In this document: one piece after another, positions 26,670-35,781 of the stretch
Numbering within the stretch: the stretch's first letter is position 1
Layout of the letters: every line of letters begins with the position of its first letter
Source of the DNA: Lewinellaceae bacterium
GTDB lineage: Bacteria > Bacteroidota > Bacteroidia > Chitinophagales > Saprospiraceae
NCBI GenBank assembly: GCA_020636225.1
Contig: JACJYI010000002.1
Coordinates: forward strand, 620,001-684,000
DNA length: 64,000 nt
Reading direction: 5' to 3'
Notes under the pieces: model-generated
Databases searched by the model: none
What the model was told of the DNA's origin: nothing
The model's input: the letters and a program-made list of their open reading frames with translations, nothing else
Translations under genes and position numbers: made by a program

Positions 26670-29099
26670 ATGAAGCATCTCCTCTCCCTCCTTCTGGCTG
26701 CCGTCCTGTATCTGGTCGGTTCCATGTCACTTGTTGCCCAGCCTCTGGGCTGTCATTATTATCAGGGAGAACTTCATGTCGAAGAGCCCGGGCCCGTCGC
26801 TCAGTCCCGAATGCGGGCGGCCATCGAACGGAGTGATTCGATCGATATCCTGCACTATGAGATCTGGCTGGATGTCACCAAGTTCGGTGGAACCCTCAAA
26901 GCCCGAACGACGGTCACACTCACACCCAAGCTGCCCGATCAGCAACAGTTGATCTTTGATCTGACAAAACTGACGGTTGACTCCATCCAGCTGGACGGGG
27001 TCAATCTTCCGTTTACCTACCCCGATCCCTTTCTGGTTGTCGATCTGCCGCAACCACTGGAATTGGGAGACACACTGGCCCTGACATTCTTCTATCAGGG
27101 CACGCCATACAAGGATCCATCATGGGGTGGATTCTACTTTGAAGGTGGTTACGCCTATAACCTGGGCATTGGTATCACCAGCAATCCCCCGAATTTCGGG
27201 CGGGTGTGGTATCCCTGTTTCGACAATTTTGTCGAGCGAGCCACCTATGACATCCATGTCTTGAGTTCTATGGGACGGAGGGGATACGCGATCGGTGATT
27301 TTATCGAGGAGACCGTTGCCGGACAGGACAGTGTCTGGCGCCATTATCGCATGGAGCAATTGCTGCCAACCTACCTGACCAATGTCGCCGTATCGAATTA
27401 TGTGGCACACCGGGACACTCACGAAAGCGTGTTTGGGAAGGTGCCGATTGAGCTATTGGCCAAACCGGAAGATATCAATGATATGATCACCGGCTTTTCC
27501 AGGATGGGTGATGCCATTGATGCCATTGAAGCATGGTATGGCCCCTATCCATGGTCGAGGGTGGGTTACGTGATGACCACGGTCGGCGCGATGGAACATC
27601 CGACCAACGTGGCTTTTCCGGATAACGCTCTGAACAACGGTGCAGGGGATGTCCGGTTGATGACCCATGAACTCGGTCACCACTGGTGGGGGAATATCAC
27701 CACGCTGCGTGAACCCACCGATATGTGGATCAAGGAAGGCAATGCTGAATATTGCGCTCACCTGATCGACGAGTGGTCAGAAGGTCGGGATGTCTTCGTC
27801 AACACGGTCAAGAGCAATCACCTGAATGTACTCGTGCAGGCGCACCAGGCAGATGGTGATTTCCTTCCCTTATCCGGATTGCCATTCCAGAACATCTACG
27901 GCCGTCATACCTATTGGAAAGGCGCTTCCGTGATGCACAATCTGCGCGGATATCTGGGCGACAGCCTCTTTCGAATGGCCCAGCAATCCATCCTGGCCAC
28001 CTACCCCTACAGTGCCATAGACGCGGAAACCTACCGAGATCATGTCACCCAGGTGACCGGCATCGATGCATCACCCTTCTTTGATGCCTGGATCTTCAGT
28101 CCCGGCTTTGCGTCCTTCAAGATCGTGTCATCCTCCGTGCAACCGGTTGGAAATGAATTTGAGGTTGACCTGGTGGTCCAGCAGGGGTTACGAGCGGCCC
28201 CGGCCTACCATGAATCTGTTCCACTCAGCGTCACCTTCTACAACCAGGACTGGGAGAAGTTCAAGACGACGATCCAGGCAAGTGGTGCTGTCAGTAGTCA
28301 CAGTTTGACAGTGCCATTCGAACCCGTCCATATGGCCCTCAATGAAGGATATGAGTTGAACCTGGCCCGCATGGATTTCCAGCAAACGATCAAGTCCCCT
28401 GGGACCTATCTGTTTCCGTTCGTCAGATTCAAGGCTACCGTTGAACAAGTGGCAGATAGTGCATTGATCAGGGTCGACCATCATTGGACAGCTCCTGATC
28501 AGGTGTTGGGGCAACCGGAACTGAAAATATCTGAGACCAATTTCTGGGTTGTCTCAGGCATTTTTCCTTCAGGATTTGCGGCCCAGGGCCGACTGGCCTA
28601 TGATGCCAATATGGGCAACGCATTCCTGGATGCCGGCATTGCCTCCCCCAAGGAAGACAGCCTGGTCCTGCTTTATCGGTCCTCTCCCACCGAGGAGTGG
28701 CAGGAACACCCTGACTATAAGGTCATTGCCTTGTTGCCCACTGATGGCAAAGGCGAAGTGGTCGTCCAACAACTCAGCCCTGGCGAATATGCCCTGGCCC
28801 GGGGTCGATTCATCTATACGTCCACAGAGGACCTGCCGGACCTGTCCAGGGTCAGGATCTTTCCTAATCCCTCCCACGGGGAGGTATGGATCAACTGGCC
28901 AGACGTGAAGATCACTCCGGTGCAATATCGCTGGCTGAACAGCATGGGACAGGTGGTCGGCCAGGGGCCTCTGGCTGAAGACCTCCTCACTGGATCTGTC
29001 TTCCAAATACCTGATCACCAGCTCTCGTCCGGCCAGTATTTCCTGCAACTATTCGCATCAGATGGTCGCTCGGTCAGTCGGACAATTATTCTTCACTAG
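26670..29099 (+). CDS. Secreted M1-family metallopeptidase with T9SS sorting domain
   Basis: An 809-residue zinc aminopeptidase. Signal peptide (to ~24), N-terminal beta domain, then the catalytic domain with HELGHHWWGN followed 18 residues later by the third zinc ligand E in WIKEGNAEY. The substrate-side loop reads GAMEH, where most M1 enzymes have GAMEN or GGMEN. A C-terminal type A sorting domain (RIFPNPSHGEVWI, LNSMGQVV, LSSGQYFLQLF) marks it for T9SS export. It would trim N-terminal residues from peptides outside the cell. Start 26670 begins the signal peptide. Confidence 0.92.
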   Translation: MKHLLSLLLAAVLYLVGSMSLVAQPLGCHYYQGELHVEEPGPVAQSRMRAAIERSDSIDILHYEIWLDVTKFGGTLKARTTVTLTPKLPDQQQLIFDLTKLTVDSIQLDGVNLPFTYPDPFLVVDLPQPLELGDTLALTFFYQGTPYKDPSWGGFYFEGGYAYNLGIGITSNPPNFGRVWYPCFDNFVERATYDIHVLSSMGRRGYAIGDFIEETVAGQDSVWRHYRMEQLLPTYLTNVAVSNYVAHRDTHESVFGKVPIELLAKPEDINDMITGFSRMGDAIDAIEAWYGPYPWSRVGYVMTTVGAMEHPTNVAFPDNALNNGAGDVRLMTHELGHHWWGNITTLREPTDMWIKEGNAEYCAHLIDEWSEGRDVFVNTVKSNHLNVLVQAHQADGDFLPLSGLPFQNIYGRHTYWKGASVMHNLRGYLGDSLFRMAQQSILATYPYSAIDAETYRDHVTQVTGIDASPFFDAWIFSPGFASFKIVSSSVQPVGNEFEVDLVVQQGLRAAPAYHESVPLSVTFYNQDWEKFKTTIQASGAVSSHSLTVPFEPVHMALNEGYELNLARMDFQQTIKSPGTYLFPFVRFKATVEQVADSALIRVDHHWTAPDQVLGQPELKISETNFWVVSGIFPSGFAAQGRLAYDANMGNAFLDAGIASPKEDSLVLLYRSSPTEEWQEHPDYKVIALLPTDGKGEVVVQQLSPGEYALARGRFIYTSTEDLPDLSRVRIFPNPSHGEVWINWPDVKITPVQYRWLNSMGQVVGQGPLAEDLLTGSVFQIPDHQLSSGQYFLQLFASDGRSVSRTIILH

Positions 29100-29199
29100 G
29101 TCATTGCATTTGTGGCAGTGAAGATTGAACTTTGGTGGCAATTCCATCATAGCAAGTCTCATGTATGGATGTAATCCATCAAAACCTCGTCTGTGCCTT

Positions 29200-30534
29200 A
29201 TGAATTCCAGGATCATTATCCAATTCTGTCTCGTTCTGGCCTTGTCATCCTGCGCCAAGGACCCTCAATCGGCCCAGCTTGACGATGAACTGCTGGCAGC
29301 CATTGAACTGGCATCGAATGGCATTGGGAATGATCATTTTATTCTTCCGGAAAGTGATGACTATGCGAACATCCCCCAGGATCCCAAAAATCCCCTGACC
29401 CCGGAAAAGGTAGCCCTGGGCAAATTGCTTTACCATGAATCCGCGATGGCCATTGATCCAATCAGGCCAATATCCGTGGGCACCTACAGCTGTGCATCCT
29501 GCCATTTTGCTGCCGGAGGATTCCAGGCATGCCTGACCCAGGGGATCAGCGAAGGCGGCATGGGTTTCGGCATCAATGGCGAATCGAGGGTCATGAACCC
29601 GGCATACAAGGAAGACGAGCTGGATGTGCAGCCGATTCGTACCCCTTCCGTCATGAACATTGCCTATCAACCGAATATCCTGTGGAACGGGCAATTTGGA
29701 GCCACTCACCTGAATGTAGGCACCGAAACACAGTGGGAATACGGAACACCGAAAGCCACCAACAGTCTGGGCTATGAAGGCACGGAAACCCAGGCCATTG
29801 CCGGGATGACCGTCCATCGGTTGAACCTGAATCCCAATTGGGCTGAACTGTACAAGTATACCGACCTGTTCAAGGCAGCATTCCCGGGAGTCCCCGAGGA
29901 TCAACTGTTCACCAAGGAAATGGCCGGCCTGGCCATTGCCGCCTATGAGCGAACCATCCTGGCCAACCAGGCTCCCTTCCAGGATTGGCTGAAGGGGAAA
30001 CACCAGGCCATGAGTGACAAGGAAAAGCGCGGAGCGCTGGTATTTTTCCGCGATGCGAACTGCACGTCCTGCCATACCGGTCCGGCGCTGAACAGCATGG
30101 CCTTCTATGGACTGGGCATGCTGGACCTCTATCACCAGGGAGCGTTCAAATCCAACAAGAACAGTCCGGAGAACCTGGGCCGTGGCGGATTTACCAAGCG
30201 ACCAGAGGATATGTACAAGTTCAAGGTTCCTCAATTGTACAACCTGAAGGACAGCCCCCATTATGGGCATGGCGCGAGTATGACCACCATCCGTGAAGTC
30301 GTCCGCTACAAGAACAAAGCAATACCGGAAAATCCCAATGTTCTGGCCTCTTCACTGGCGGCTGAATTTGTTCCTCAGAACCTGACTGAGCAGCAGATCG
30401 ATGACCTGGTCGCCTTCCTGACCTTTGGCCTGCGGGATCCCTTCCTCAGTCGGTATGAGCCGACCAGTGTCAATTCCGGACTTTGTATACCTGTTGCAGA
30501 CCCCATGGCCAAGGCAGACCTGGGCTGCCAGTAG
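29200..30534 (+). CDS. Di-haem cytochrome c peroxidase lipoprotein
   Basis: A 444-residue protein of the CCP/MauG group. Lipobox ends LALSSC. The two haem motifs are CASCH (Cys98) and CTSCH (Cys288). The stretches LGKLLYHE, RTPSVMNIAYQ, NQAPFQDW and FKVPQLYNLKDSPHYGHG are typical. It reduces hydrogen peroxide in the periplasm with electrons from small cytochromes; a MauG-like oxidising role is possible. Start 29200 begins the lipoprotein signal. An in-frame start at 29125 would put 25 unrelated residues before it. The 100 bp upstream hold no clear -7 box. Confidence 0.9.
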   Translation: MNSRIIIQFCLVLALSSCAKDPQSAQLDDELLAAIELASNGIGNDHFILPESDDYANIPQDPKNPLTPEKVALGKLLYHESAMAIDPIRPISVGTYSCASCHFAAGGFQACLTQGISEGGMGFGINGESRVMNPAYKEDELDVQPIRTPSVMNIAYQPNILWNGQFGATHLNVGTETQWEYGTPKATNSLGYEGTETQAIAGMTVHRLNLNPNWAELYKYTDLFKAAFPGVPEDQLFTKEMAGLAIAAYERTILANQAPFQDWLKGKHQAMSDKEKRGALVFFRDANCTSCHTGPALNSMAFYGLGMLDLYHQGAFKSNKNSPENLGRGGFTKRPEDMYKFKVPQLYNLKDSPHYGHGASMTTIREVVRYKNKAIPENPNVLASSLAAEFVPQNLTEQQIDDLVAFLTFGLRDPFLSRYEPTSVNSGLCIPVADPMAKADLGCQ

Positions 30535-30619
30535 GGGTCGATTTCGCCGTTTTTCCTCCATTCGTTGATTCCTCTGATCAACTTTTTTCCTCATATTCGT
30601 CACCGGTATGTTACTTTTA

Positions 30620-30638
30620 TATGAAGTATGACTTCATA
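30620..30638. promoter_or_regulatory. Inverted repeat upstream of the TonB receptor, possible operator
   Basis: TATGAAGT-atg-ACTTCATA is a perfect 8-bp inverted repeat with a 3-nt spacer, 23 nt before the ATG at 30661. A near -7 box TActTTTA (30612-30619) ends right at its left edge, so a bound protein would cover the transcription start. The nonamer ACCGGTATG also occurs twice (30602-30610 and 30655-30663). Confidence 0.45.
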
Positions 30639-30660
30639 CGTCTGACCTATATCAACCGGT

Positions 30661-33573
30661 ATGATTCAACATTTACTGAGGATTACCCTTCTGGTGTTTC
30701 TGGCTGGAATGACAGCAAATGCACAGGAGGTCAAAGGACATGTACACAGTGCATTGGATGGCGAACCCCTCATAGGGGCAAGTGTCATTGTTGAAGGCAC
30801 CACCCTGGGTACCGTGACCGATTTTGACGGGAATTTCCGGATCAGTGTCCCTGAATTCCCGGCCACCCTGGTCATCAACTACATCGGATATGAGGAACAG
30901 ATCCTCAACCTCGATGCCCAGCCAGGCAATCTGACCATTACCCTGGAGGAAGCAGGGATCACCCTGGAATCCGTTCAGGTACAGGGACATCGGATCACCG
31001 ACAAACAAAAGGAGACGCCCCTGACGGTGGAAGCCCTCGATCTGCTGGCCATCAAGGAAACTCCATCCGACAACTTCTATGACGGCCTGGGCTCACTGAA
31101 AGGTGTTGATCTTACGGCTGCCAGCCTGGGATTCAAGGTGGTGAACATGCGCGGCTTCAACAGTACCAGCCCTGTACGTTCCCTGCAGATCATCGATGGC
31201 GTGGACAACCAGGCGCCCGGATTGAATTTCTCCCTGGGCAATTTTTTGGGATCCAGCGAACTGGATGTCAAGAAAGTCGAATTGGTGGCCGGGGCCAGCG
31301 GACCGTTCTATGGTCCCAATGCCTTCAACGGGGTCATCAGCATGGAAACCAAGAATCCCTTTTTCTTTGAGGGACTCAGCGCACAGGTCAAGACAGGAGA
31401 ACGTCAACTGTTCGAGAGTGCCATCCGCTGGGCCCAGGCGATCGACAACAAGGAAGGAGAGCCCTTCATGGCCTATAAGCTCAACTTTTTCTACCTGAAA
31501 GCCTATGACTGGGAAGCCGATAACTATGATCCGGTGAATGGGACGGATTATGATGCCTCCAACCCGGGCGGATATGATGCGGTGAATGTCTACGGAGACG
31601 AGTACAAGGCCTTCATGGACTATACCGGTGATTCCGAATGGTCACCCTTCTATCCACTGGGAGCATTCTTCCGGCAAGGATACCGGGAGATCGACCTGGT
31701 CGACTACAATACCCGAAATGTCAAGGCCAATGCCGCCCTGCATTTCCGGCTGGATCCATCCAAGGACTTCGATTCTCCGGAATTGATCTTCTCCAGCAGC
31801 TTTGGATCCGGCACAACGGTTTACCAGGGTGACAACCGGTTCAGCCTGCGGAATATCCTCTTCTTCCAGAACCGGATCGAGTTGCAGAAAAAGGACAAGT
31901 ACTTCATTCGGGCCTACGCGACCAATGAGGATGCCGGAGATTCCTACGATCCGTATTTCACAGCCCTTCGTCTTCAGGAGTCAGCCAAGTCGGATGTAGC
32001 CTTCCGGGATGACTACCGCAACTATTGGAACAGTATCGGCAAGTTCTCCAACAGGATGGTCAATGAGCTGGGATATCCGCAATTGACCTTCGATCCGATG
32101 ACCGGCCAGTTTTCCTTCGATTCGGAAGCTGCCGATGCCTGGTTCATCCAGTATGCGGATACCATGCATGCCTGGCATGCCAGGGCCCAGGCCTATGCCA
32201 ACAAGAAGTCCACATTGCCCGGGGTACAGTCCCAACCCTTCTTTGTTCCGGGCACCATCCGTTTCCAGGAAGAATTTGACCGGATCCGATCCACCAAGTC
32301 CGGTGATGCAGGAGGCACGCTGTTCTTTGACAAATCGGCCTTGTATCACATTCATGGCCAGTACCAATTCGATCCGACCTGGTTCGACAAGATCGTCGTA
32401 GGAGGAAATTACCGCCTGTATCGGCCCAATTCCGAGGGTACCATTTTTGTGGATACACTGGTCACGGAAGTCAATAATCAGGGGGAGATCGTGGACAGCT
32501 ACTACAATACCGTCACCAATGAAGAGTTTGGGATGTATGGCGGTGTTGAGAAGCGATTCTTCGACAAACTGACCACAGCTGCCACGGTGCGTGTCGACAA
32601 GAACCGGAACTTCGACTGGCTGATGACCCCGGCGTTGTCCGCTGTCTATACGCCTGTCCAGGATCATTATGTCAGGCTGTCTTTCAGCTCGGCCATTCGC
32701 AACCCCACCCTGACCGATCAATACCTGCGGCTGAATGTAGGGCCTGCCCTTCTGGTCGGCAACCTCATGGGATTTGACAGCCTGATCACCATCGAATCCT
32801 TCCAGAAAGCGTTGGAGAATCCGCAAGCCATCCTGGTCGACTCCTTTGTCTACTTCAATGCGCCCCCCATCCGCCCGGAAAGGGTCAAGACATTTGAGGT
32901 GGGTTATCGGGCGACCCTCTACAAAAAATTCTATGTGGATGCCGGATACTATTTCAACATCTACGATGATTTCATCGGGTATAACCTGGGCTTGACCGTA
33001 CCGGTCAAAAACAACCAGGTATCCACCAAGGACCTGCAGGTGTATCGGGTCTCGGCCAATTCCCAGAACCAGGTGCAGACACATGGATTCAATATCGGGA
33101 TCAACTACTACATCAACACCAACTACATGTTAAGCGGGAACTATTCCTGGAACAAACTGCTCAAGGTCGATGAGGATGATCCGATCATCCCGGCCTTCAA
33201 CACACCGGAACACAAATTCAATATCAGCTTCTCTGCCCGGAGCCTCACCCTGGGCCCTCGTCTTCGGACCGGGTTCAGCATGAACTACAAATGGGTGGAA
33301 GGCTTCCTGTTCGAAGGTTCCCCTCAATTCACCGGGGAGATCCCAACCTACGACATGGTCGATGTCCAGTGGAATGTCCAGCACGTCAGATGGGGCACAA
33401 CTGTGAAGATAGGAGCCTCCAACCTGTTCGGGTTTACCCCATTGAATGAACCAAATCCGGAGGGTCGTTCCGCATTGGAACGCATGTTCGACAATCGCAA
33501 TTTTCAGACGTACGGTGGACCCCGTATTGGAAGATTAGCTTATATTTCGCTGCTATACGAACTTGATCGATAG
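30661..33573 (+). CDS. TonB-dependent receptor with carboxypeptidase-regulatory-like domain
   Basis: A 970-residue outer-membrane receptor. Signal peptide (to ~21, TANA-Q), a beta-sandwich domain (EVKGHVHSALDGEPLIGASV, about 22-110) and a plug (VVNMRGFNSTSPVRSLQIIDGVDNQ, then VELVAGASGPFYGPNAFNGVI). The long beta-barrel ends in YISLLYELDR, without the usual terminal aromatic residue. The ligand is unknown. There is no SusD-like lipoprotein. Instead, 35 nt downstream lies a secreted alpha/beta-hydrolase-fold protein lacking a catalytic serine, and the two look like a transcription unit. An inverted repeat sits at its promoter. Confidence 0.88.
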   Translation: MIQHLLRITLLVFLAGMTANAQEVKGHVHSALDGEPLIGASVIVEGTTLGTVTDFDGNFRISVPEFPATLVINYIGYEEQILNLDAQPGNLTITLEEAGITLESVQVQGHRITDKQKETPLTVEALDLLAIKETPSDNFYDGLGSLKGVDLTAASLGFKVVNMRGFNSTSPVRSLQIIDGVDNQAPGLNFSLGNFLGSSELDVKKVELVAGASGPFYGPNAFNGVISMETKNPFFFEGLSAQVKTGERQLFESAIRWAQAIDNKEGEPFMAYKLNFFYLKAYDWEADNYDPVNGTDYDASNPGGYDAVNVYGDEYKAFMDYTGDSEWSPFYPLGAFFRQGYREIDLVDYNTRNVKANAALHFRLDPSKDFDSPELIFSSSFGSGTTVYQGDNRFSLRNILFFQNRIELQKKDKYFIRAYATNEDAGDSYDPYFTALRLQESAKSDVAFRDDYRNYWNSIGKFSNRMVNELGYPQLTFDPMTGQFSFDSEAADAWFIQYADTMHAWHARAQAYANKKSTLPGVQSQPFFVPGTIRFQEEFDRIRSTKSGDAGGTLFFDKSALYHIHGQYQFDPTWFDKIVVGGNYRLYRPNSEGTIFVDTLVTEVNNQGEIVDSYYNTVTNEEFGMYGGVEKRFFDKLTTAATVRVDKNRNFDWLMTPALSAVYTPVQDHYVRLSFSSAIRNPTLTDQYLRLNVGPALLVGNLMGFDSLITIESFQKALENPQAILVDSFVYFNAPPIRPERVKTFEVGYRATLYKKFYVDAGYYFNIYDDFIGYNLGLTVPVKNNQVSTKDLQVYRVSANSQNQVQTHGFNIGINYYINTNYMLSGNYSWNKLLKVDEDDPIIPAFNTPEHKFNISFSARSLTLGPRLRTGFSMNYKWVEGFLFEGSPQFTGEIPTYDMVDVQWNVQHVRWGTTVKIGASNLFGFTPLNEPNPEGRSALERMFDNRNFQTYGGPRIGRLAYISLLYELDR

Positions 33574-33608
33574 TCATTCAAATCTAACCAAGCTGCTTAA
33601 ACAAACCT

Positions 33609-35201
33609 ATGATGAAAAAACTTTACCCCCTCTATCTTCTGCTTCTCCTGCCGCTGCTGTCCTTCGGACAGACCCGGTATCTGGATGAAGTCTTCACGGA
33701 TGTATCCACCCAGTCAGGCGTTACCTATGGAGTGAATGCCACAGTCCTTTATTACTCACTGTTCAACCAGGCTGTTCCTGAGGCGCTCAAGCTGGACGTA
33801 TACACACCAGATGGAGACACGGAAACAGCCCGGCCACTGATCCTTTACTTCCACACGGGGAACTTCCTGCCCTTCCGCAATCCGGCCAATCCAGCCGAAC
33901 TGGGCTTCAATGGTTCTTGCGGCGGAGAGCGTTCTGATTCTGCTGCCGTTGAAATGTGCACTCGTCTGGCCAAAATGGGCTATGTAGTTGCCTCAGTGGA
34001 CTACCGACTGGGTTGGAATCCACTTGCGGCAACCGATGTACAGCGTCGCTTTGGCATCATCAATGCTGCCTACCGTGGTATCCAGGATGCAAGAACGGCC
34101 ATCCGCTACTTCAGGAAGACCTTCGAGGACAATGGCAATCCATATGGGATCGATCCCGACAAGATCGTGGTATGGGGCCAGGGTACCGGAGGGTACCTCT
34201 CCCTGACGATGAACTCTCTGGACAACTACCTGAAAATTCCATTGGCCACCAATGGCAAATTCGTGTATGACCATGATGCTGATCCGATGACCCCTCCAAT
34301 TCCCATGGTCATCGAAGGGATTAATGGCGACATCTATGGTACTTCGGTTGGTATCAATCCTGCAGACGGGGATACCCTCTGCATGCCCAATCACGTGGGA
34401 TATTCCTCCGATTACGCCCTTGGCGTCAATCTGGGTGGCGCGCATGCTGACAGTTCCTGGGTGGATCCGGGTCAGACCCCGATCATCTCGTTTGCTGTTC
34501 CCACGGATAATTTCGCCCCCTATTCAGAAGGTGTGGTTAACGTCCCTGGCACGAACCTCCAGGTGATCACCACACAGGGCTCCTATCTGATCCAAAAGGA
34601 AAATGAGGCTCAGGGCAACCAAGATCCAATTGTCAATGCAGGCATCACCTTTGACCTGGCCGCCGAGCAGGCCGCTGCCTTTGCTGCCTCACCTCCTGAT
34701 GTCCAGGAACCTTATGCCGGTTTGTATCCGTTCAACCAGCCTGACAAACCGGGTTCCCCAGGCATTCCTGTCACAGTTGCCCCATGGGAATGGACCAGTT
34801 TCGCTGGCGTGAACCCTGCCGATCCCTGCAACCAGGATGGGAATAGCGCCAGGATCTACATCGATACCATTATGCGGTTCTATGCCCCGAGGGCCTGCTT
34901 CGTGCTGGAGCTGGATGATTGTATTTCTACTCTGACCGGCCTGGACATCCTGCCTGACGCCGAAGTTGGCTTGAATGCCTTCCCAAATCCGGCCACCGAC
35001 TTCATGGTCCTGACTAGTGATACCAATCACCCGATGCGGGAGATCAAGCTGTATGACGAGATGGGACGCTTGCTGCAGGTGATTCCCAATATCCAGACAT
35101 CCACCTATACCCTGACCAAGGGTCAGCTGCAATCCGGACGATATATCGCCTTGATCCAGTTCGATCATGGCACTGCAGTCAGAAAATTGATCTTCCAGTA
35201 A
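33609..35201 (+). CDS. Secreted alpha/beta-hydrolase-fold protein, apparently without catalytic serine, with T9SS sorting domain
   Basis: A 530-residue protein: signal peptide (to ~20), carboxylesterase-like fold (KLDVYTPDGD, LILYFHTGNF as an oxyanion-type loop, VASVDYRLGW, about 60-420) and a type A sorting domain (AFPNPATDFMVL, LYDEMGRLLQVI, QLQSGRYIALI). At the nucleophile elbow the expected G-x-S-x-G reads GQGTG (190-194), with glycine (codon GGT) in place of serine. It is therefore probably a binding protein or uses other chemistry. It follows a TonB receptor by 35 nt, which suggests ligand capture for uptake. A terminator follows. Confidence 0.8.
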   Translation: MMKKLYPLYLLLLLPLLSFGQTRYLDEVFTDVSTQSGVTYGVNATVLYYSLFNQAVPEALKLDVYTPDGDTETARPLILYFHTGNFLPFRNPANPAELGFNGSCGGERSDSAAVEMCTRLAKMGYVVASVDYRLGWNPLAATDVQRRFGIINAAYRGIQDARTAIRYFRKTFEDNGNPYGIDPDKIVVWGQGTGGYLSLTMNSLDNYLKIPLATNGKFVYDHDADPMTPPIPMVIEGINGDIYGTSVGINPADGDTLCMPNHVGYSSDYALGVNLGGAHADSSWVDPGQTPIISFAVPTDNFAPYSEGVVNVPGTNLQVITTQGSYLIQKENEAQGNQDPIVNAGITFDLAAEQAAAFAASPPDVQEPYAGLYPFNQPDKPGSPGIPVTVAPWEWTSFAGVNPADPCNQDGNSARIYIDTIMRFYAPRACFVLELDDCISTLTGLDILPDAEVGLNAFPNPATDFMVLTSDTNHPMREIKLYDEMGRLLQVIPNIQTSTYTLTKGQLQSGRYIALIQFDHGTAVRKLIFQ

Positions 35202-35235
35202 GCAGATCATGATCTGACCGATCCGATCAATCTGG

Positions 35236-35270
35236 AAAGGGCCTTCCACATGGAAGGCCCTTTTTCGTTT
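35236..35270. terminator. Terminator between the hydrolase-fold gene and rimM
   Basis: A 12-bp inverted repeat (AAAGGGCCTTCC, loop ACAT, GGAAGGCCCTTT) is followed by a T-rich run on the plus strand. It ends the receptor/hydrolase unit and lies right at the rimM stop (35269), so it may serve both strands. Confidence 0.82.
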
Positions 35271-35775
35271 ATTCCAGGTAGAGATCGATCAGGCCGGCGG
35301 GGAGATCCATGGTGAGCAATTTCTTCACCGGATCGATGTCCAGGATCAAGGACTCATGCAAGGGGATCAGGACATCCCGTCCATCCAGGATGACCACGGC
35401 AGTCAGTTGGGTCGGCAACTCGATGACCTCTGTGATAGGCCCATAGGTCTGGTTGCTCGTGAGGTCATGAATGGAAAAGTCGATCCACTGCTGGACTGGA
35501 TCCTCTTGCAGGACCTCCTTCAACTCGGTCGTGAGCGGCAGGGCGATCGGTGCCCCGCGAAGGATCTCCGCCGCACTCCGATCATCGATCCCTTCCAGTA
35601 ATACCACCAGTCCACCCGCGGACCGCCAGTGGCGAACCGAATACGGCAATCCTTTGACCAGGATGAAATCAGACTGTTCCAGAAGATCTTCAACGCGATC
35701 CTGATCCAACAGTACCCGGATCTCCCCTTTCAATCCATGAGGTTTACCCAGCTTGCCAATGACATGTGATTCCAT
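35269..35775 (-). CDS. rimM: 16S rRNA processing protein RimM
   Basis: A 168-residue ribosome maturation factor. The N-terminal RimM domain has GKLGKPHGLKGEIRV. The C-terminal PRC-barrel part ends in the typical LPAGLIDLYL. It binds S19 and helps 30S head assembly. In many bacteria it sits in the rpsP-rimM-trmD operon. Here it is the last gene of a minus-strand unit behind mnmA and a lipoprotein gene, with rpsP and trmD absent. It lies 6 nt after the lipoprotein gene. Confidence 0.93.
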   Translation of the reverse strand: MESHVIGKLGKPHGLKGEIRVLLDQDRVEDLLEQSDFILVKGLPYSVRHWRSAGGLVVLLEGIDDRSAAEILRGAPIALPLTTELKEVLQEDPVQQWIDFSIHDLTSNQTYGPITEVIELPTQLTAVVILDGRDVLIPLHESLILDIDPVKKLLTMDLPAGLIDLYLE

Positions 35776-35781
35776 AAATGC

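Noticed and set aside
29245..30270. 341-codon open frame on the minus strand inside the cytochrome c peroxidase gene
   Set aside because: Antisense shadow. The plus-strand protein has both CxxCH motifs and a lipoprotein signal.
31981..33084. 367-codon open frame on the minus strand inside the TonB receptor gene
   Set aside because: Antisense shadow of the receptor barrel, with no recognisable protein features or start context.
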